From Verrucomicrobiia bacterium (lineage in GTDB: Bacteria; Verrucomicrobiota; Verrucomicrobiia; Limisphaerales; UBA11358), in the NCBI GenBank assembly GCA_031290985.1, contig JARLJW010000014.1:124001-188000 (forward strand): DNA of 64,000 nucleotides. The letters run 5' to 3'. The translations under genes and the position numbers were made by a program. The first letter of the stretch is position 1. Each line of letters begins with the position of its first letter. Below the pieces are notes generated by a model that was given only the letters and a program-made list of their open reading frames with translations, did no database searches and was not told the DNA's origin. Shown piece after piece: positions 1 through 8,851 of this stretch.

Positions 1-141
1 GACGCGTTTCAAATCGTGGACGGAAAATTGTTGCTGCAATACAGCAAGGGTGTCCGCGACGATTTCAACGCCGACGCCAAGGGCAATCTTGCCAAGGCCA
101 ACGCCAACTGGACCGGCCTCGTTGCCAAAAAGGGGAAATAA
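1..141 (+). CDS. YHS domain-containing protein, C-terminal fragment
   Basis: The window opens inside a reading frame that encodes 46 residues and stops at 139-141. The sequence runs DAFQIVDGKLLLQYSKGVRD and continues into a tail rich in Asn, Ala and Lys that ends GLVAKKGK. This matches the C-terminal half of small secreted YHS-domain proteins, which end this way and are thought to bind metal or act with copper or thiol chemistry. The start and any signal peptide lie outside the window. It lies 41 bases before a DoxX gene on the same strand. The family call rests on the tail alone. Confidence 0.6.
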   Translation, partial: DAFQIVDGKLLLQYSKGVRDDFNADAKGNLAKANANWTGLVAKKGK

Positions 142-182
142 TTTTGTAAGGAGTTGTCCGCCACCACGACCAATTTTCTGCA

Positions 183-611
183 ATGAACTCGCTGACCAAA
201 AACCAAAAGATTGCCAGTTGGGTTGTCCGTCTCGTCGCGGCGGTCATCCTGCTGCAAACCCTGTTCTTCAAATTCACCGGCGCACCGGAATCCATCTACA
301 TTTTCACCAAGGTCGGCATGGAACCGTGGGGGCGCTACGGCTCCGGTGTCGTGGAACTCATTGCGGCCATCTTACTGATGACCGCGTGCTATTGCTGGCT
401 GGGCGCGGGATTGGCGCTCGGTGTCATGGCTGGCGCGATAATGTCACATTTGACGGTGCTGGGCATCGTGGTGCAAAACGATGGCGGCTTGCTCTTCGCC
501 CTTGCGATTACGGTCGCGGTTTGCAGCGTGGTGACATTGGTATTGCATGCCGCCAGATTCCTTTCGTCGCGAAATTTTTTACCCCCAAAAACTCATGAAC
601 ACCGACCGTGA
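183..611 (+). CDS. DoxX family membrane protein
   Basis: A 142-residue integral membrane protein with about four hydrophobic helices, near residues 12-28, 54-72, 75-96 and 100-122. The N-terminal region RLVAAVILLQTLFFKF and the motif GSGVVELIAAILL are typical of DoxX/DoxD-like proteins, which are linked to redox or thiosulfate chemistry but rarely have a proven function. It overlaps the start of the next gene (595) by 17 bases. It follows the YHS protein, a pairing consistent with an envelope redox role, though that is inference. Confidence 0.75.
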   Translation: MNSLTKNQKIASWVVRLVAAVILLQTLFFKFTGAPESIYIFTKVGMEPWGRYGSGVVELIAAILLMTACYCWLGAGLALGVMAGAIMSHLTVLGIVVQNDGGLLFALAITVAVCSVVTLVLHAARFLSSRNFLPPKTHEHRP

Positions 612-1125
612 ACTGATCCAATCCGTCGTCGAAACCTTGCGGCAGGGTGAAATTCTCCTCGCGGAAATTTCCGGCGAAAGTTACACGCGCAAAGTGCTCA
701 TCGCCTTCAACGCCTCCATCGGCGGACATTATCGCCATTGCCTCGACCATTTCAACATATTGCTCGAATCGGCGGCAGCCGGTGATTTGAACTACGACCA
801 TCGCGAACGCGGCACGCTCATCGAAAACGACCGTTTCGCCGCGCTTAATGCCTCACGCGAGCTGCGCGCGGGCTTTGAAAAATTGAATCCTGATTTTCTC
901 GCGCGGCATTTGAACGTGACGTGCCAGACGAGTTACTCCGCGTCTGGCTCACAAGTTTCCCCTTCGACTGTCGGGCGCGAAATCATGTATGCCGTAGCGC
1001 ACGCGGTGCATCATTACGCGCTCATCGGCGTGATGGGTGGAATCATGGGCGTGCCGATGCCAGCGGGTTTTGGCGTCGCGCCGTCCACGCTCAAGCATCA
1101 GGAACAAACCGCCCGCGCGGCCTAG
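595..1125 (+). CDS. DinB-family protein
   Basis: A 176-residue protein with the DinB/YfiT-type four-helix bundle pattern. Histidines that could form the metal site lie in GGHYRHCLDHF near residue 45 and in VAHAVHHYALIG near residue 137. Family members are metal-dependent thiol transferases or proteins of unknown function. ATG at 595 is chosen over an upstream in-frame start because it gives a normal N-terminus (MNTDRELIQSVVE) and only a short overlap with doxX. The DedA/ATP-grasp gene follows 5 bases after its stop. Confidence 0.7.
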   Translation: MNTDRELIQSVVETLRQGEILLAEISGESYTRKVLIAFNASIGGHYRHCLDHFNILLESAAAGDLNYDHRERGTLIENDRFAALNASRELRAGFEKLNPDFLARHLNVTCQTSYSASGSQVSPSTVGREIMYAVAHAVHHYALIGVMGGIMGVPMPAGFGVAPSTLKHQEQTARAA

Positions 1126-1130
1126 GTGCG

Positions 1131-2783
1131 ATGCTTGAAACCTTGCCCATGTCGCCCGCCGGCGCTACGGAATGGCTGCCGCTGTGGCAAGCTGCCGGAT
1201 TTTTCATCGCCACTTTTATTCTGGAGGACGCCGCCGCCATTGGCGCAGGCTTGCTGCTCGCCGCGGGGCAAATTTCCTGGCCCGCTGCGTTCACCGCGTG
1301 CTTCCTCGGCATTTGGCTGGGCGATGTGGGACTTTACTCATTGGCGCGCTTTGCCGGGCGCGCATGGTTTGAACGCTCTTCCTTAAAAAAATCTTCCACC
1401 AAAGTCGCGCGCAGCGAAAAATGGTTCGGCGAACGCGGCGCGCTGATTTTGATTTTCAGCCGCGCAGTTCCCGGCGCGCGACTGCCGACGTATCTCGCCG
1501 CCGGATTTTTGCGCGTGCCGCTGCCACGCTTTCTGTTCGTCACCGGCGTCGCGGCGTTTGGATGGACATTTATCATTCTTCTCCTCGCGCAAACTTTTGG
1601 CGCGCAAGTCGCCCGGTGGTTGAGCCATTACAAGTCTGCGGGTTTCATTTTGCTCGGCGCAGGAATCATCTTGCTCGCCACATTTCAACTTGCCCGCCGC
1701 GCATTCACGAATTTTGATTCCAGGATATTTTCCGCCTGGATCGGACGCTGGACGCATTGGGAATTTTGGCCGATGTGGCTTTTTTATCCGCCCGTTGCGA
1801 TCTATTACCTCTGGCTCGCCATCAAATGTCGCGGCGCACTATTGCCCACTGCCGCCAATCCGGGAATTTTTTCCGGCGGCATGGTCGGCGAATCCAAAAT
1901 GCAAACGTTGCGCGAGCTCATGCAAACCAGCCCGCAATTCACGGCGGAAGCGGAATTGATCGTCGGTGCAACCACGGAAGAACGTCTCGTTTCACTCCGC
2001 GAAACCTGCGCGCGACGGCGTATTTTCTACCCCTTTATTTTGAAACCCGATCTCGGCCAGCGCGGCGCGGGCATCAAACTGATCCGCGACGAATCACAGG
2101 CGCTGGCGTATTTGCAGCAGACCAGCGCGGCATTGCTGGTTCAGCGTTATGCGGATGGCCCGCACGAAGCTGGAATTTTTTATTACCGCTTTCCCGGCGA
2201 GCCGCGCGGCCGGATTTTTTCCATCACCGAGAAGATTTTTCCGGTCATCATCGGCGACGGAAAATCCACCATGGCGGAACTGGTCTGGAACGATGCCCGC
2301 GCGCGTTTCATGGCGGAAAAATATCTGCAACGGTTTGGTGCCCGACAAAACGAAGTTCTCGCCGAAGGCAAGACGCAGTCGCTCGTCCAGGCCGGCAACC
2401 ATGCACAGGGCTGCATTTTTCGCGACGGGATGCGGCTGAATTCGCCCGCGCTGGAAAGTTGCATTGACGAAATTTCCAAAAAAGTCAGCGGATTTTTCAT
2501 CGGCCGCTACGACATCCGTTTTGCGAGCGAGGCTGATTTGCGCGCCGGAAAAAAATTTTCGATCATCGAACTCAACGGCGCGGCGGCGGAGGCCACGAGC
2601 ATTTACGACGCGCGGAATTCCCTGTGGTCCGCGTATCGCACGCTGTTCCGGCAATGGGATTTGGTCTTCGCCATCGGCGCGGAAAACCGGCGGCGCGGTT
2701 GTGCGCCAATGAAAATTTCCGATTGCTGGTGCGTGTGGAGGAATTATTCTGCGCTCGCGGCGACGTATCCCGCCGCCGATTAA
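1131..2783 (+). CDS. DedA-type membrane protein fused to an ATP-grasp domain
   Basis: A 550-residue protein. Residues about 15-200 resemble a DedA/VTT membrane domain: FILEDAAAIGAGLLLAAG, then GDVGLYSLARFAGR, FSRAVPGARLPTYLAAGF and several helices. Residues about 280-520 look like an ATP-grasp ligase: ILKPDLGQRGAGIKLI for the nucleotide-binding lysine and glycine-rich loop, then VIIGDGKSTMAELV, FIGRYDIRFASE and the metal-binding end IIELNGAAAEATSIYD. DedA proteins move lipids or support proton-driven transport, and ATP-grasp enzymes join a carboxylate to an amine or thiol. The join is continuous in one frame with no stop. ATG 1131 excludes 70 residues that only read through dinB in another frame. 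The substrate is unknown. Confidence 0.75.
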   Translation: MLETLPMSPAGATEWLPLWQAAGFFIATFILEDAAAIGAGLLLAAGQISWPAAFTACFLGIWLGDVGLYSLARFAGRAWFERSSLKKSSTKVARSEKWFGERGALILIFSRAVPGARLPTYLAAGFLRVPLPRFLFVTGVAAFGWTFIILLLAQTFGAQVARWLSHYKSAGFILLGAGIILLATFQLARRAFTNFDSRIFSAWIGRWTHWEFWPMWLFYPPVAIYYLWLAIKCRGALLPTAANPGIFSGGMVGESKMQTLRELMQTSPQFTAEAELIVGATTEERLVSLRETCARRRIFYPFILKPDLGQRGAGIKLIRDESQALAYLQQTSAALLVQRYADGPHEAGIFYYRFPGEPRGRIFSITEKIFPVIIGDGKSTMAELVWNDARARFMAEKYLQRFGARQNEVLAEGKTQSLVQAGNHAQGCIFRDGMRLNSPALESCIDEISKKVSGFFIGRYDIRFASEADLRAGKKFSIIELNGAAAEATSIYDARNSLWSAYRTLFRQWDLVFAIGAENRRRGCAPMKISDCWCVWRNYSALAATYPAAD

Positions 2784-2787
2784 AACC

Positions 2788-3516
2788 ATGTGCACCGTCA
2801 GCTTTCTTGTTCGCAAAAACGGCTACGCCCTTGCGATGAACCGCGATGAAAAACTGTCGCGCATCCCTGGCCTGCCGCCGTCAAAAAAAATCATCCACGG
2901 TCGTACCGTGGTTTCCCCGTCCGAACCCGGCGGTGGCTCGTGGGTCGCGCTGAATGATTCCGGCGTGGCGTTCGCGCTCATCAACTGGTATTCCATTTGC
3001 ACGCAGGCGAGCAACAAGACAGTCAGTCGCGGAGTCGTCGTCAATACCATCAGCACCGCCGTTACGCCCAAACTCGCCGCCGTCGCGCTGGCGCGATTGC
3101 CGCTCAAACAAGTCAACCCGTTCCGCCTCATCGGTTTTTTTCCGGCCACGCACGAAATTATCGGGTGGCACTGGGATTTGAAAAAGCTGGTTCGCAAAAA
3201 TCATCCGTGGCAGACGCAGCAATGGATTTCCTCCGGGTTCGATGAGCCGGCAGCCCAGCGCATCCGCCGCGAAACGTTCCGCCACGCGCTGAAACAAAAA
3301 TCCGCCGGGAGTTTGGGCTGGCTGCGGCGTTTGCATCGCTCGCATACGCCCGCAGCCGGACCATTTTCCATTTGTATGCACCGGGCGGATGCCGCGACTG
3401 TCAGTTACACCGAAATTGCAATGGCCTCGCGAACCGCCACGATGCGCCATTTTGACGGAGCACCGTGTGATTGTGGCGACCGGACAATGCATGCCATATC
3501 CCCTGTTTCAATTTAA
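2788..3516 (+). CDS. NRDE (TANGO2-like) family protein
   Basis: A 242-residue protein that starts MCTVSFLV and carries the NRDE motif (MNRDEKLSR, residues 18-26). A GGGSWVALNDSGVAFALIN segment follows. This is the hallmark of the NRDE family that includes TANGO2. The N-terminal cysteine at residue 2 suggests an Ntn-hydrolase-like fold once Met1 is removed, although enzymatic activity is unproven for most members. It starts 4 bases after the DedA/ATP-grasp gene and is probably co-transcribed with it. The C-terminal half is less conserved. Function in this organism cannot be named. Confidence 0.75.
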   Translation: MCTVSFLVRKNGYALAMNRDEKLSRIPGLPPSKKIIHGRTVVSPSEPGGGSWVALNDSGVAFALINWYSICTQASNKTVSRGVVVNTISTAVTPKLAAVALARLPLKQVNPFRLIGFFPATHEIIGWHWDLKKLVRKNHPWQTQQWISSGFDEPAAQRIRRETFRHALKQKSAGSLGWLRRLHRSHTPAAGPFSICMHRADAATVSYTEIAMASRTATMRHFDGAPCDCGDRTMHAISPVSI

Positions 3517-3846
3517 TTGCCCAATGAAGTGGGCCGCTCTTATGGGAAGAGGGAGCAAAGGCTTTCGCAAAAGGCCAATATTTTCATACCAGGCCAGCAA
3601 ATTTGATGCGCTATTGTCACACGCGCGAATTCTATCGAAACGGTGCCAGTGAAAGTGCCGGTGAACAGGTAGCCAACGAGCAATTGGTGAGCAGTTGATT
3701 TGTAATGGGTGTGCAATGTCGAATGGTTGACAAATGCCTGATTCTATTGACTTTGGCAGGCTTCAAATTTTCAGACCGTCCGGCTTCTGATTCCCTGACA
3801 AACATGAAGGTTAATCAACATGGCATCCTTTTGGGAGACGGAGCAG
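3517..3846. other. Intergenic region between convergent genes
   Basis: About 330 bases lie between the stop of the NRDE gene (plus) and the stop of the GH95 gene (minus). I see no convincing gene. The region is richer in A+T than its surroundings. A small hairpin (GCCCA, loop, TGGGC) sits just after the NRDE stop but lacks a T-run. The region contains one copy (3715-3749) of a short sequence repeated near 26353. Confidence 0.6.
3715..3749 (+). repeat. Dispersed short repeat, copy 1 (hairpin-less)
   Basis: The stretch AAT-R-TCGAATGGTTGACAAATGC is shared with 26353-26376 (one difference), followed in both copies by TGATTCTATTG. Copy 1 lacks the 10-base hairpin-forming piece that separates the two blocks in copy 2. 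The flanks do not align. Confidence 0.65.
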
Positions 3847-6294
3847 TTATTTATCAGAAAGTTGATCGGACTTTTGCCCCACTGATTTCACCAAATCCAG
3901 GTTGGCATTTAGCCTGACGGACTTTCCCTTTTGCAGGCGGAGTTCCAAGGTCTTGCCACCGTAAGTGACCGAACCGCGTTCGCCCGTATCCGAACGAATG
4001 CTCGCGGAAGTTAATTTTCCATTTTTCCAGGTCTCGTCCACTTGAAATCCACCGCGGGCCCGCAGGCCGGAGACAGTTCCATTTTTCCACGCGTCAGGCA
4101 GTGCGGGCAGCAATTCGATTTTGCCGGCTTGCGATTGCAGCAACATTTCGCCGATGGCGGCAGTGATGCCAAAGTTTCCATCAATCTGAAATGGCGGGCA
4201 GGCGTCAAACAGATTGGCGTACACGCCACCGCCATTGTCATATCTGATTTCCTGCGTGGTCACCGGGAAAAGTGCTTTACGCACAAACAACCAGGCATGG
4301 TTGCCGTCGCCGAGCCTGGCCCACAATGCCGCCTTGAATGCCAGCGACCAGCCCACGCCGTCGTCGCCGCGGACTTCCAGGCTTTTGCGGGCGGCCTGTG
4401 CCAGTCGCGGCGTGGTATATGGCGAAATTTCATCGCCGGGATACAACCCCCAAAGGTGCGAGACATGCCGGTGCTGCGGTTCCGTTTCGACATATTCCTG
4501 CAGCCATTCCATGATCCGGCCATCCGAACTGACCCGCGTCGGCGCCAGCCGGGCGCGCTTCGCGGTCAATTCATTCCGGAAATCTTCATCCACCCCCAGT
4601 ATTTGGGACGACGCGATGCACGCCTCAAACAAATAGCGCACCTGTTGTTGCATCATCGTTGGGGCCATGCAAACCCCGGCCTGGCGTCCATCCGTTAAAC
4701 GAAAACCATTTTCTGGTGAGTTGGCCGGCGCAATGACCAGCCAATGATGTTCCGGCTCCTCGATCAGCATGTCCGCATAGAATCGCGCCGCACCTTTCAT
4801 GACCGGATAGGCCCATTCCAAAAATTTCCGGTCTTGGGTGAACTCATAATGATCCCATAAATGCTGGCACAGCCAGGCTGAGCCGCCGCTGTATGCTCCC
4901 CAGTTCGCCCCCTCACCCGGCGAGGTAAAGCCCCATGGATTTGCGATGACGTGCGCCACCCAGCCGTGCGCGTTGTAATAATCGTGCGCCGTTTTCGCAC
5001 CAGGTTTCTGCAATGAAGCGATCAGCGCAAACAACGGCGGCGTTAAGTCCGAGAGATTGGCGGTTTCCGCCGGCCAGTAATTCATCTGCACGTTCACATC
5101 CAGATGCCAGTCCCCGTTCCACGGCGTTTGCGTTTCCTCCGCCCAGATGCCCTGGAGGTTCGGCGGCAATCCGCCCGGCCGCGATGAGGAAATCAAAAGG
5201 TAACGGCCAAAATTATAATGCAACGCCGCCAGCCCCGGATCCCCGGGACCTTTTTCAGCCGTCTGGAGCCTTTCCGGCATGGCCTTTTCGGACGCCGCCG
5301 CGTCGAGCGGGTCCAGTTGCAGCGAAACCCGGTTGAAATATTTCTGATAATCTGCGATGTGCGCGCGGCGCATGGACTCGTATGTTTTTTTTGCGGCCCG
5401 GTTCAAATCATTGAGCGTGGCTGCCAGCGGATCCTTGGTTTGCCGGCCGGCGAAGCCCTGGTAATCCGTTCCCGCCGCGATCAGCAAAACAACTTCATTG
5501 GCATTGCTGACGCTTAAAAAATCGCCGTGAACCGATACGATTCCGCCTTGGCTCAAAACCCGGACGCGCGCAACATAATGGACCCCTTTGCCGCCCGCGC
5601 CGTTGTCGAGCCAGCCGGTCATCAACAGCCCGTTGCCACCGTCGCCGGTGGTGGCGTAGCGTTCCGGTCGGTCGAGCCGCAAATCAAACGAGCATTGTTT
5701 AGGCGCACTTGAATTCAGCCGCAGAACCATCACCTGGTCCGGCGCGCTAGCGAACATCTCACGGGTGAACCTCACCCCGCCGCGATCGTATTCCAGCCGT
5801 GCCACGGCTTCGTTCAGGTCCAATTCCCGCCGGTAATTTGTGACCGGCAAGTTCGTATCGCCGGACGTAAAAACCAGATGCAGGTTGCCGAGCACTTGAT
5901 AGCAACCGTACTGCCCGCCGCTGGAACCCGGCCCCTGGCAGGTGAAGTTGGCATTCACCAACGCCTCCGCTTCGGGATTTTTCCCGGCCAGCAATAATTT
6001 TTGGATTTCGGGCAAAGTTTTATAGGCATCGGGGCGGTCGGCGTCCTGGGGTGAGCCCGACCAGACGGAACTTTCGTTCAGCACAATCCGCTCTTCATTC
6101 ACGCCACCGAACATCATCGCACCCAGCCGGCCGTTGCCCAGCGGCGAAGATTCCGTGAAATCCTTCGCCGGGGCGGCGAACCAGACCGCTGTCTCCGTTG
6201 AGATGGATTTAAGTTCCACGGCCGTCAACGGCTGCGTGGCTGTAAGCGCCAACATTAAAACGTAAAATGAAACGCTTGTATTTCGGGTCTTCAT
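3847..6294 (-). CDS. GH95 alpha-L-fucosidase (or alpha-L-galactosidase), secreted
   Basis: An 815-residue glycoside hydrolase of family 95 with a signal peptide ([19 protein letters not shown]...). Family signatures are clear: [20 protein letters not shown] near residue 50, [14 protein letters not shown] and [15 protein letters not shown] near the centre, then [18 protein letters not shown], and [20 protein letters not shown] near the C-terminus. GH95 enzymes are inverting and mostly remove alpha-1,2-linked L-fucose, some alpha-L-galactose. ATG 6294 is preferred to an upstream in-frame start because it puts the signal peptide at the N-terminus. It lies 99 bases after the GH36 gene on the same strand, so both are probably one unit feeding the fucose pathway encoded at 12081-20209. 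Confidence 0.92.
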   Translation of the reverse strand: MKTRNTSVSFYVLMLALTATQPLTAVELKSISTETAVWFAAPAKDFTESSPLGNGRLGAMMFGGVNEERIVLNESSVWSGSPQDADRPDAYKTLPEIQKLLLAGKNPEAEALVNANFTCQGPGSSGGQYGCYQVLGNLHLVFTSGDTNLPVTNYRRELDLNEAVARLEYDRGGVRFTREMFASAPDQVMVLRLNSSAPKQCSFDLRLDRPERYATTGDGGNGLLMTGWLDNGAGGKGVHYVARVRVLSQGGIVSVHGDFLSVSNANEVVLLIAAGTDYQGFAGRQTKDPLAATLNDLNRAAKKTYESMRRAHIADYQKYFNRVSLQLDPLDAAASEKAMPERLQTAEKGPGDPGLAALHYNFGRYLLISSSRPGGLPPNLQGIWAEETQTPWNGDWHLDVNVQMNYWPAETANLSDLTPPLFALIASLQKPGAKTAHDYYNAHGWVAHVIANPWGFTSPGEGANWGAYSGGSAWLCQHLWDHYEFTQDRKFLEWAYPVMKGAARFYADMLIEEPEHHWLVIAPANSPENGFRLTDGRQAGVCMAPTMMQQQVRYLFEACIASSQILGVDEDFRNELTAKRARLAPTRVSSDGRIMEWLQEYVETEPQHRHVSHLWGLYPGDEISPYTTPRLAQAARKSLEVRGDDGVGWSLAFKAALWARLGDGNHAWLFVRKALFPVTTQEIRYDNGGGVYANLFDACPPFQIDGNFGITAAIGEMLLQSQAGKIELLPALPDAWKNGTVSGLRARGGFQVDETWKNGKLTSASIRSDTGERGSVTYGGKTLELRLQKGKSVRLNANLDLVKSVGQKSDQLSDK

Positions 6295-6393
6295 AAAATT
6301 ATCAGTCAGTCGCAGTTGCAGGTGTACCAAGTCGCCAAGCTTAACTGGGGCGGACCCAGCCTCACACATCCGTCAACCAAGAGTGGTTTGGCC

Positions 6394-8556
6394 TCACGGT
6401 CCGAGTTCAATCACCGAGGCTTCCACGGCGTGCGAGCAGGAAGGCACGAGACCATCGTGCATCAGTTCCTCCCCGGTGAAAGTTTTGCCTTCCTGCGGTA
6501 TCGTGGCCCGGCCCGGGGCCGGGTTTAATTCGTGAACCGTATATTTTCTGGCCGGATCAAGCCCCTGCGGCTGTACCGCAACGTTTTGGCCGTCTTTCAA
6601 CTGAAAGGCAAAAACGACGGCACGCGAACGGTCAGGCGACACGAAGTCCAGTGCGCCGCGAAATGTTTCATGCGGATTCTCCAGCCGGTATAGGTCGCCC
6701 ATCTGGGTAATCTCGCGGATTTGTTTATACGCGCCGATGGCCCCGGCGCAAATGGCCTTGTCCTCCGCGGACAATTTGTTCAGATCCAAATCCATGCCGA
6801 ACCGGGCGCTCATCGCCACGCTGCAGGCGAAATGCATCGGGCGGTTGCCCCAATGCGTCACATGGCTGGCGATGGCCAGCGGCGGGAAAAAATACGAATA
6901 ATCCCACTGCATGGGAACCCGTTGTACCGGGTCCGTATTGTCGCTCGGCCAGAACTCATGAAAATATTTCAATGCCCCATAATCCACGCGGCCGCCGCCG
7001 CCGGAACACAACATCAATTCCGTGTCCGGAAACCGCTTCGCCGTTTTGTCCATGAGCGCGTAGAGCGCGTCCACATAGTCGATCCAGAGATGTGACTGGC
7101 GACCCGACGCGAGGTAGGGCGAGCCCGGCTGCGTGAGGTAACGGTTGCAATCCCACTTTGCGTAGCTGATGTTCGGGACGCTCAGGACATCTTGGATCGC
7201 CCGCCACTCAAATGCCTGCACTTGGGGACGCGTGAGATCGAGCACCAGCTGGTTGCGTTGCAATTCCAATTCACGCTTGGGCTGGCGGATCACCCAGTCG
7301 GGATGTTGCTCAAACAGTTCGCTTTTGGGGTTCACCATCTCCGGCTCGATCCAGATGCCGAAGCGCAGGCCGCGCTTGACGGCTTCGGTGGCGAGCGGCG
7401 CAAGCCCGTCCGGCAGACGCTGCCGGTTCGGTTGCCAGTCGCCCAGACCTGCATGGTCATCCACCCGCGGGTATTTGTTTCCAAACCAGCCGTCATCCAG
7501 CAGGAATAATTCCGTTCCGATCTCCTTCGCCGGGTCGTAAAGGCCCACAATCCGGTTGAAATCAAAATCAAAGCCGGTTGCCTCCCAATTGTTCAACAAT
7601 ACCTCCCGCGTCTTGTGACCATCACGCAACCCGAAATCGCGCGCCCAACTGTGAAGTTTGCGGCTCATTTCCCCCAGGCCGTGCGCGCTCCAGACCCAGA
7701 TCATTTTTGGGGTGGCAAAGGTTTCGCCCGGTTTCAGATGATAAGCCGAAGCGAACGGATTCACCCCACAGAGGGCGCGGATGGCGGTGCCATTGTCGTC
7801 AAAGGCGCATTGAAAGCTGCCGGACCACTCGAGCGAGCCGGCCAGCACCCGGCCGCTGGTCTCCGCCGGCTGGCCATCCAGCGAAAGCACAAATGACGGG
7901 TTGCGATACTGATCCGCACGCACCCCGATTTTCGAATCCAAAACCTTGGTGCCAGGCGTGACGAGTTCCGTGATCGGGTACAACATCTCCTTGGCCCAAT
8001 CTCCAAAAAAATGGGTCAGATAAACATTCTTTGCCGGGAGCAGCAACGCGGTCGAAGCCATGTGTTCCAAGGTCACCGCGCCGGATTCGTGGTGGACAAT
8101 CTCCGTCCATTGCTCAACCACATCGCGTTCGCGATCGGCGCGAAAGTTCAGCGTGACTTCCAAAGGATACGCCGGGTCGTGCAATGTGATCCGGGTCAAT
8201 TCACGGCCGGCCGCGTCGTTCGTACGCGTGACACCTTCGAAAGCCAGCACCGTTGAAGTATTGCCATCGGCATGGCTGACTTGCAGGGCCGGCTCCCAGA
8301 TGTAACCATCACCCGCTTGCGGATAGCATTCATCCGTGCGCTGCAATTTTTCGTTTGCGTCCGTGGCGCCAACCGCGCGTTGATAAAGCCGTCCATCCTC
8401 GCCAACTTCAAAGTTCAAGGTGAAGTTTTTCGTCTGCACGGCAAACTTGCCGGGCGGCGTTGGTTTGGCCTCGCAGTGTTCGGCGATAAACAATGATGCC
8501 GCCAGGCCCATGGGCAAGGCCAAAGCGCGCAGCCAGCTGCTGCAGATGGATTTCAT
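6394..8556 (-). CDS. GH36 alpha-galactosidase, secreted
   Basis: A 720-residue clan-D glycoside hydrolase with an N-terminal signal peptide (MKSICSSWLRALALPMGLAA). The catalytic core contains LLDDGWF, FGIWIEPEMVNP, YAKWDCNRY with the likely nucleophile Asp469, CSGGGGRVDYG, and WPSDNTDP with the likely acid/base Asp539. These are standard bacterial GH36 alpha-galactosidase motifs. Length fits the family. The start at 8556 is chosen because it begins the signal peptide. It is the first gene of a minus-strand pair with GH95 and is divergent from the triple-repeat protein at 8852; the conserved element at 8650 lies between them. It probably removes alpha-galactose from the same branched glycan that GH95 and GH29 defucosylate. 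Confidence 0.93.
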   Translation of the reverse strand: MKSICSSWLRALALPMGLAASLFIAEHCEAKPTPPGKFAVQTKNFTLNFEVGEDGRLYQRAVGATDANEKLQRTDECYPQAGDGYIWEPALQVSHADGNTSTVLAFEGVTRTNDAAGRELTRITLHDPAYPLEVTLNFRADRERDVVEQWTEIVHHESGAVTLEHMASTALLLPAKNVYLTHFFGDWAKEMLYPITELVTPGTKVLDSKIGVRADQYRNPSFVLSLDGQPAETSGRVLAGSLEWSGSFQCAFDDNGTAIRALCGVNPFASAYHLKPGETFATPKMIWVWSAHGLGEMSRKLHSWARDFGLRDGHKTREVLLNNWEATGFDFDFNRIVGLYDPAKEIGTELFLLDDGWFGNKYPRVDDHAGLGDWQPNRQRLPDGLAPLATEAVKRGLRFGIWIEPEMVNPKSELFEQHPDWVIRQPKRELELQRNQLVLDLTRPQVQAFEWRAIQDVLSVPNISYAKWDCNRYLTQPGSPYLASGRQSHLWIDYVDALYALMDKTAKRFPDTELMLCSGGGGRVDYGALKYFHEFWPSDNTDPVQRVPMQWDYSYFFPPLAIASHVTHWGNRPMHFACSVAMSARFGMDLDLNKLSAEDKAICAGAIGAYKQIREITQMGDLYRLENPHETFRGALDFVSPDRSRAVVFAFQLKDGQNVAVQPQGLDPARKYTVHELNPAPGRATIPQEGKTFTGEELMHDGLVPSCSHAVEASVIELGP

Positions 8557-8649
8557 GTGCGTGAGTGTTTCAGATTGGAAACCCGGCTGTCGTGCAAAAT
8601 CGTACGGTGAAAGATATTTAACATTCAATCTCGCCCCCGGGACTTCATC

Positions 8650-8690
8650 GCATGTTCAATCTTCTTCGCCGAATGAAATTGCAAGACCGG
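8650..8690 (+). promoter_or_regulatory. Conserved 41-bp element, copy A (candidate operator)
   Basis: It lies in the 295-base divergent spacer between GH36 (minus) and the triple-repeat protein (plus). It reads ATGTTCAA, two variable bases, TTCTTCG, two bases, GAA, then a block ending TGCAAGACCGG. It matches copy C at 35 of 41 positions and copy B at 29 of 41, without gaps (hand alignment). It contains an imperfect dyad around TTC-Gnn-GAA. Its repeated position upstream of sugar-degradation units supports a regulator site, possibly for the AraC protein at 10938-11969. Confidence 0.65.
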
Positions 8691-8851
8691 ATAAAAGCGC
8701 TCGGTTAAGGTGGCGGCATAACCACTGAACAAAAGGCAAACGCATGCCATCTGAAATCGATGCCGCTTGTTAGTCAGCCACTTCAAAAATTTACCGACTG
8801 CCAACCAAACAACAACCTGCCACCATTAAAAGAACACAACCCAAACCAATC

